From an uncultured Clostridia bacterium (GTDB lineage: Bacteria; Bacillota; Clostridia; Oscillospirales; Oscillospiraceae): a stretch of DNA of 14,545 bases. Below the pieces are notes generated by a model that saw nothing but the letters and a program-made list of their open reading frames with translations, made no database searches and was not told the DNA's origin. Shown here piece after piece: positions 14,018 to 14,545 of this stretch. The stretch is taken from contig CALICR010000090.1 in NCBI GenBank assembly GCA_938049125.1, forward strand, positions 1 to 14,545, given 5' to 3'. The position numbers were made by a program, and so were the translations under genes. The stretch's first letter is position 1. Each line of letters opens with the position of its first letter.

Positions 14018-14545
14018 ATGGAGCAGGAGCTTCTCCGCCGGGCCGAGGACCTGGCGGACCGCTGCGAGCGGGCCTGCATCCTCACCGGCACCGCCTTCCT
14101 GACGCCCGCGGAGCAGGCGTCCCTCTCCGCCTGGGCGCGGAGCCGGCCGGACGTCACCATGCTGCTGCGCGGCGGCTGCCCGGACTGCGAGCGCCGGGCA
14201 GCCTTCTTCCTGCCGGACTACCTCAGCGAGGCGGACTTCCCGGACGAGGAGCACTTCCGCGCCCTGCGCATCACCGCGGGCTTCGGCCAGCCGGGCCACC
14301 GGGACTACCTCGGCGCGATCCTGGCCCTCGGCATCCGGCGCGACTTCCTCGGCGACCTCTATGTGGAGGACGACCGGGCTACACTCCTCTGTCTGCCCTC
14401 GGTGGCCACTCACCTGCTGGGCAGCCTGGACCACGTGGGCCGCTATGGCGTCCGCACGGAGGCCATTCCCCTCGACGCCGTCCATCCCCCGGCGCGCCGC
14501 ACCAAGGCCGTCAGCTTCACGGTGCAGAGCCTCCGGCTCGACGCC
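14018..14545 (+). CDS. ylmH: YlmH-like S4-domain RNA-binding protein (partial, right edge)
   Basis: The frame opens with ATG 14018, one base after the stop of the GTPase-nuclease gene, and 176 residues are present without a stop. A ribosome binding site (AAAGGAG) lies within the last codons of the upstream gene, so the pair is co-transcribed and probably translationally coupled. YlmH family features are RGGCPDCERRAAFFLPDY (about 49-66), then GHRDYLGAILALGIRRDFLGDLYV (shared core, about 95-119) and LDHVGRYGV. The C-terminal S4 RNA-binding domain is only beginning at SFTVQSLRLDA when the window ends. In Firmicutes YlmH is usually in the sepF-ylmG-ylmH-divIVA cluster. In Bacillus it binds the 50S subunit and has been linked to ribosome-associated quality control (alanine tailing). 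Here it stands behind another ribosome-directed gene, which fits a role in stalled-ribosome handling. Family assignment is confident; function is inferred from homologues. Confidence 0.85.
   Translation, partial: MEQELLRRAEDLADRCERACILTGTAFLTPAEQASLSAWARSRPDVTMLLRGGCPDCERRAAFFLPDYLSEADFPDEEHFRALRITAGFGQPGHRDYLGAILALGIRRDFLGDLYVEDDRATLLCLPSVATHLLGSLDHVGRYGVRTEAIPLDAVHPPARRTKAVSFTVQSLRLDA

Noticed and set aside
11338..14160. A 940-codon open frame opposite the GTPase-nuclease gene
   Set aside because: Shadow of codon bias. The plus strand has all GTPase and NYN motifs and a proper ribosome binding site.
1..14545. CRISPR array, tRNA or rRNA gene, insertion sequence, phage or integrase gene
   Set aside because: No regularly spaced repeats, no recognisable RNA gene, no transposase or integrase motifs on either strand.

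Overview
The window looks like chromosomal DNA from a GC-rich, Gram-positive anaerobe of the Clostridia, most likely the Oscillospiraceae or a near relative. This is an inference from several features together: strong AGGAGG-type ribosome binding sites, housekeeping-type promoters in short AT-rich gaps between very GC-rich genes, an MBOAT/DHHW acylation pair, a MalY/PatB lyase, a DeoR regulator, and a TetM-like GTPase next to ylmH. No rRNA, tRNA, CRISPR array, transposase or phage gene is visible.

Layout from left to right. (1) A zinc-ribbon membrane protein (minus strand, running off the left edge) is divergent from a large transmembrane Ser/Thr kinase with fibronectin-III-like outer domains (782-3361). 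(2) A small secreted double-SH3 protein (3418-3924, minus) has visibly lower GC than its surroundings and lies between two strong terminators. (3) A two-gene minus-strand operon encodes an MBOAT O-acyltransferase (TTG start) and a DHHW/AlgX-like exported protein (7000 down to 4085), predicted to acylate a cell-surface polymer. (4) Divergent from it is a DeoR-family regulator (7275-8048), followed by a separately promoted cytosolic TIM-barrel glycosidase-like protein (8233-10047). (5) A MalY/PatB-type C-S lyase/aminotransferase (11252-10089, minus) is divergent from (6) a plus-strand operon. That operon holds a TetM-like translational GTPase fused at its C-terminus to a YacP/Rae1-type NYN ribonuclease domain (11452-14016), followed one base later by a YlmH-like protein cut off by the right edge.

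The most interesting element is the last operon. A ribosome-binding GTPase of the tetracycline-protection/EF-G type is joined in one chain to a Rae1-like nuclease, which in Bacillus cleaves mRNA in the ribosomal A site. It appears translationally coupled to YlmH, an S4-domain protein linked to ribosome-associated quality control. The drug-site loop of Tet(M) is not conserved. Together this suggests a stalled-ribosome mRNA cleavage and rescue module rather than antibiotic resistance.

Several starts differ from the longest open frame: the SH3 protein (3924), the glycosidase-like protein (8233), the lyase (11252) and the GTPase (11452). Promoters and ribosome binding sites support these choices. 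Convergent gene ends share bidirectional hairpin terminators at 3365-3400 and 10050-10085.
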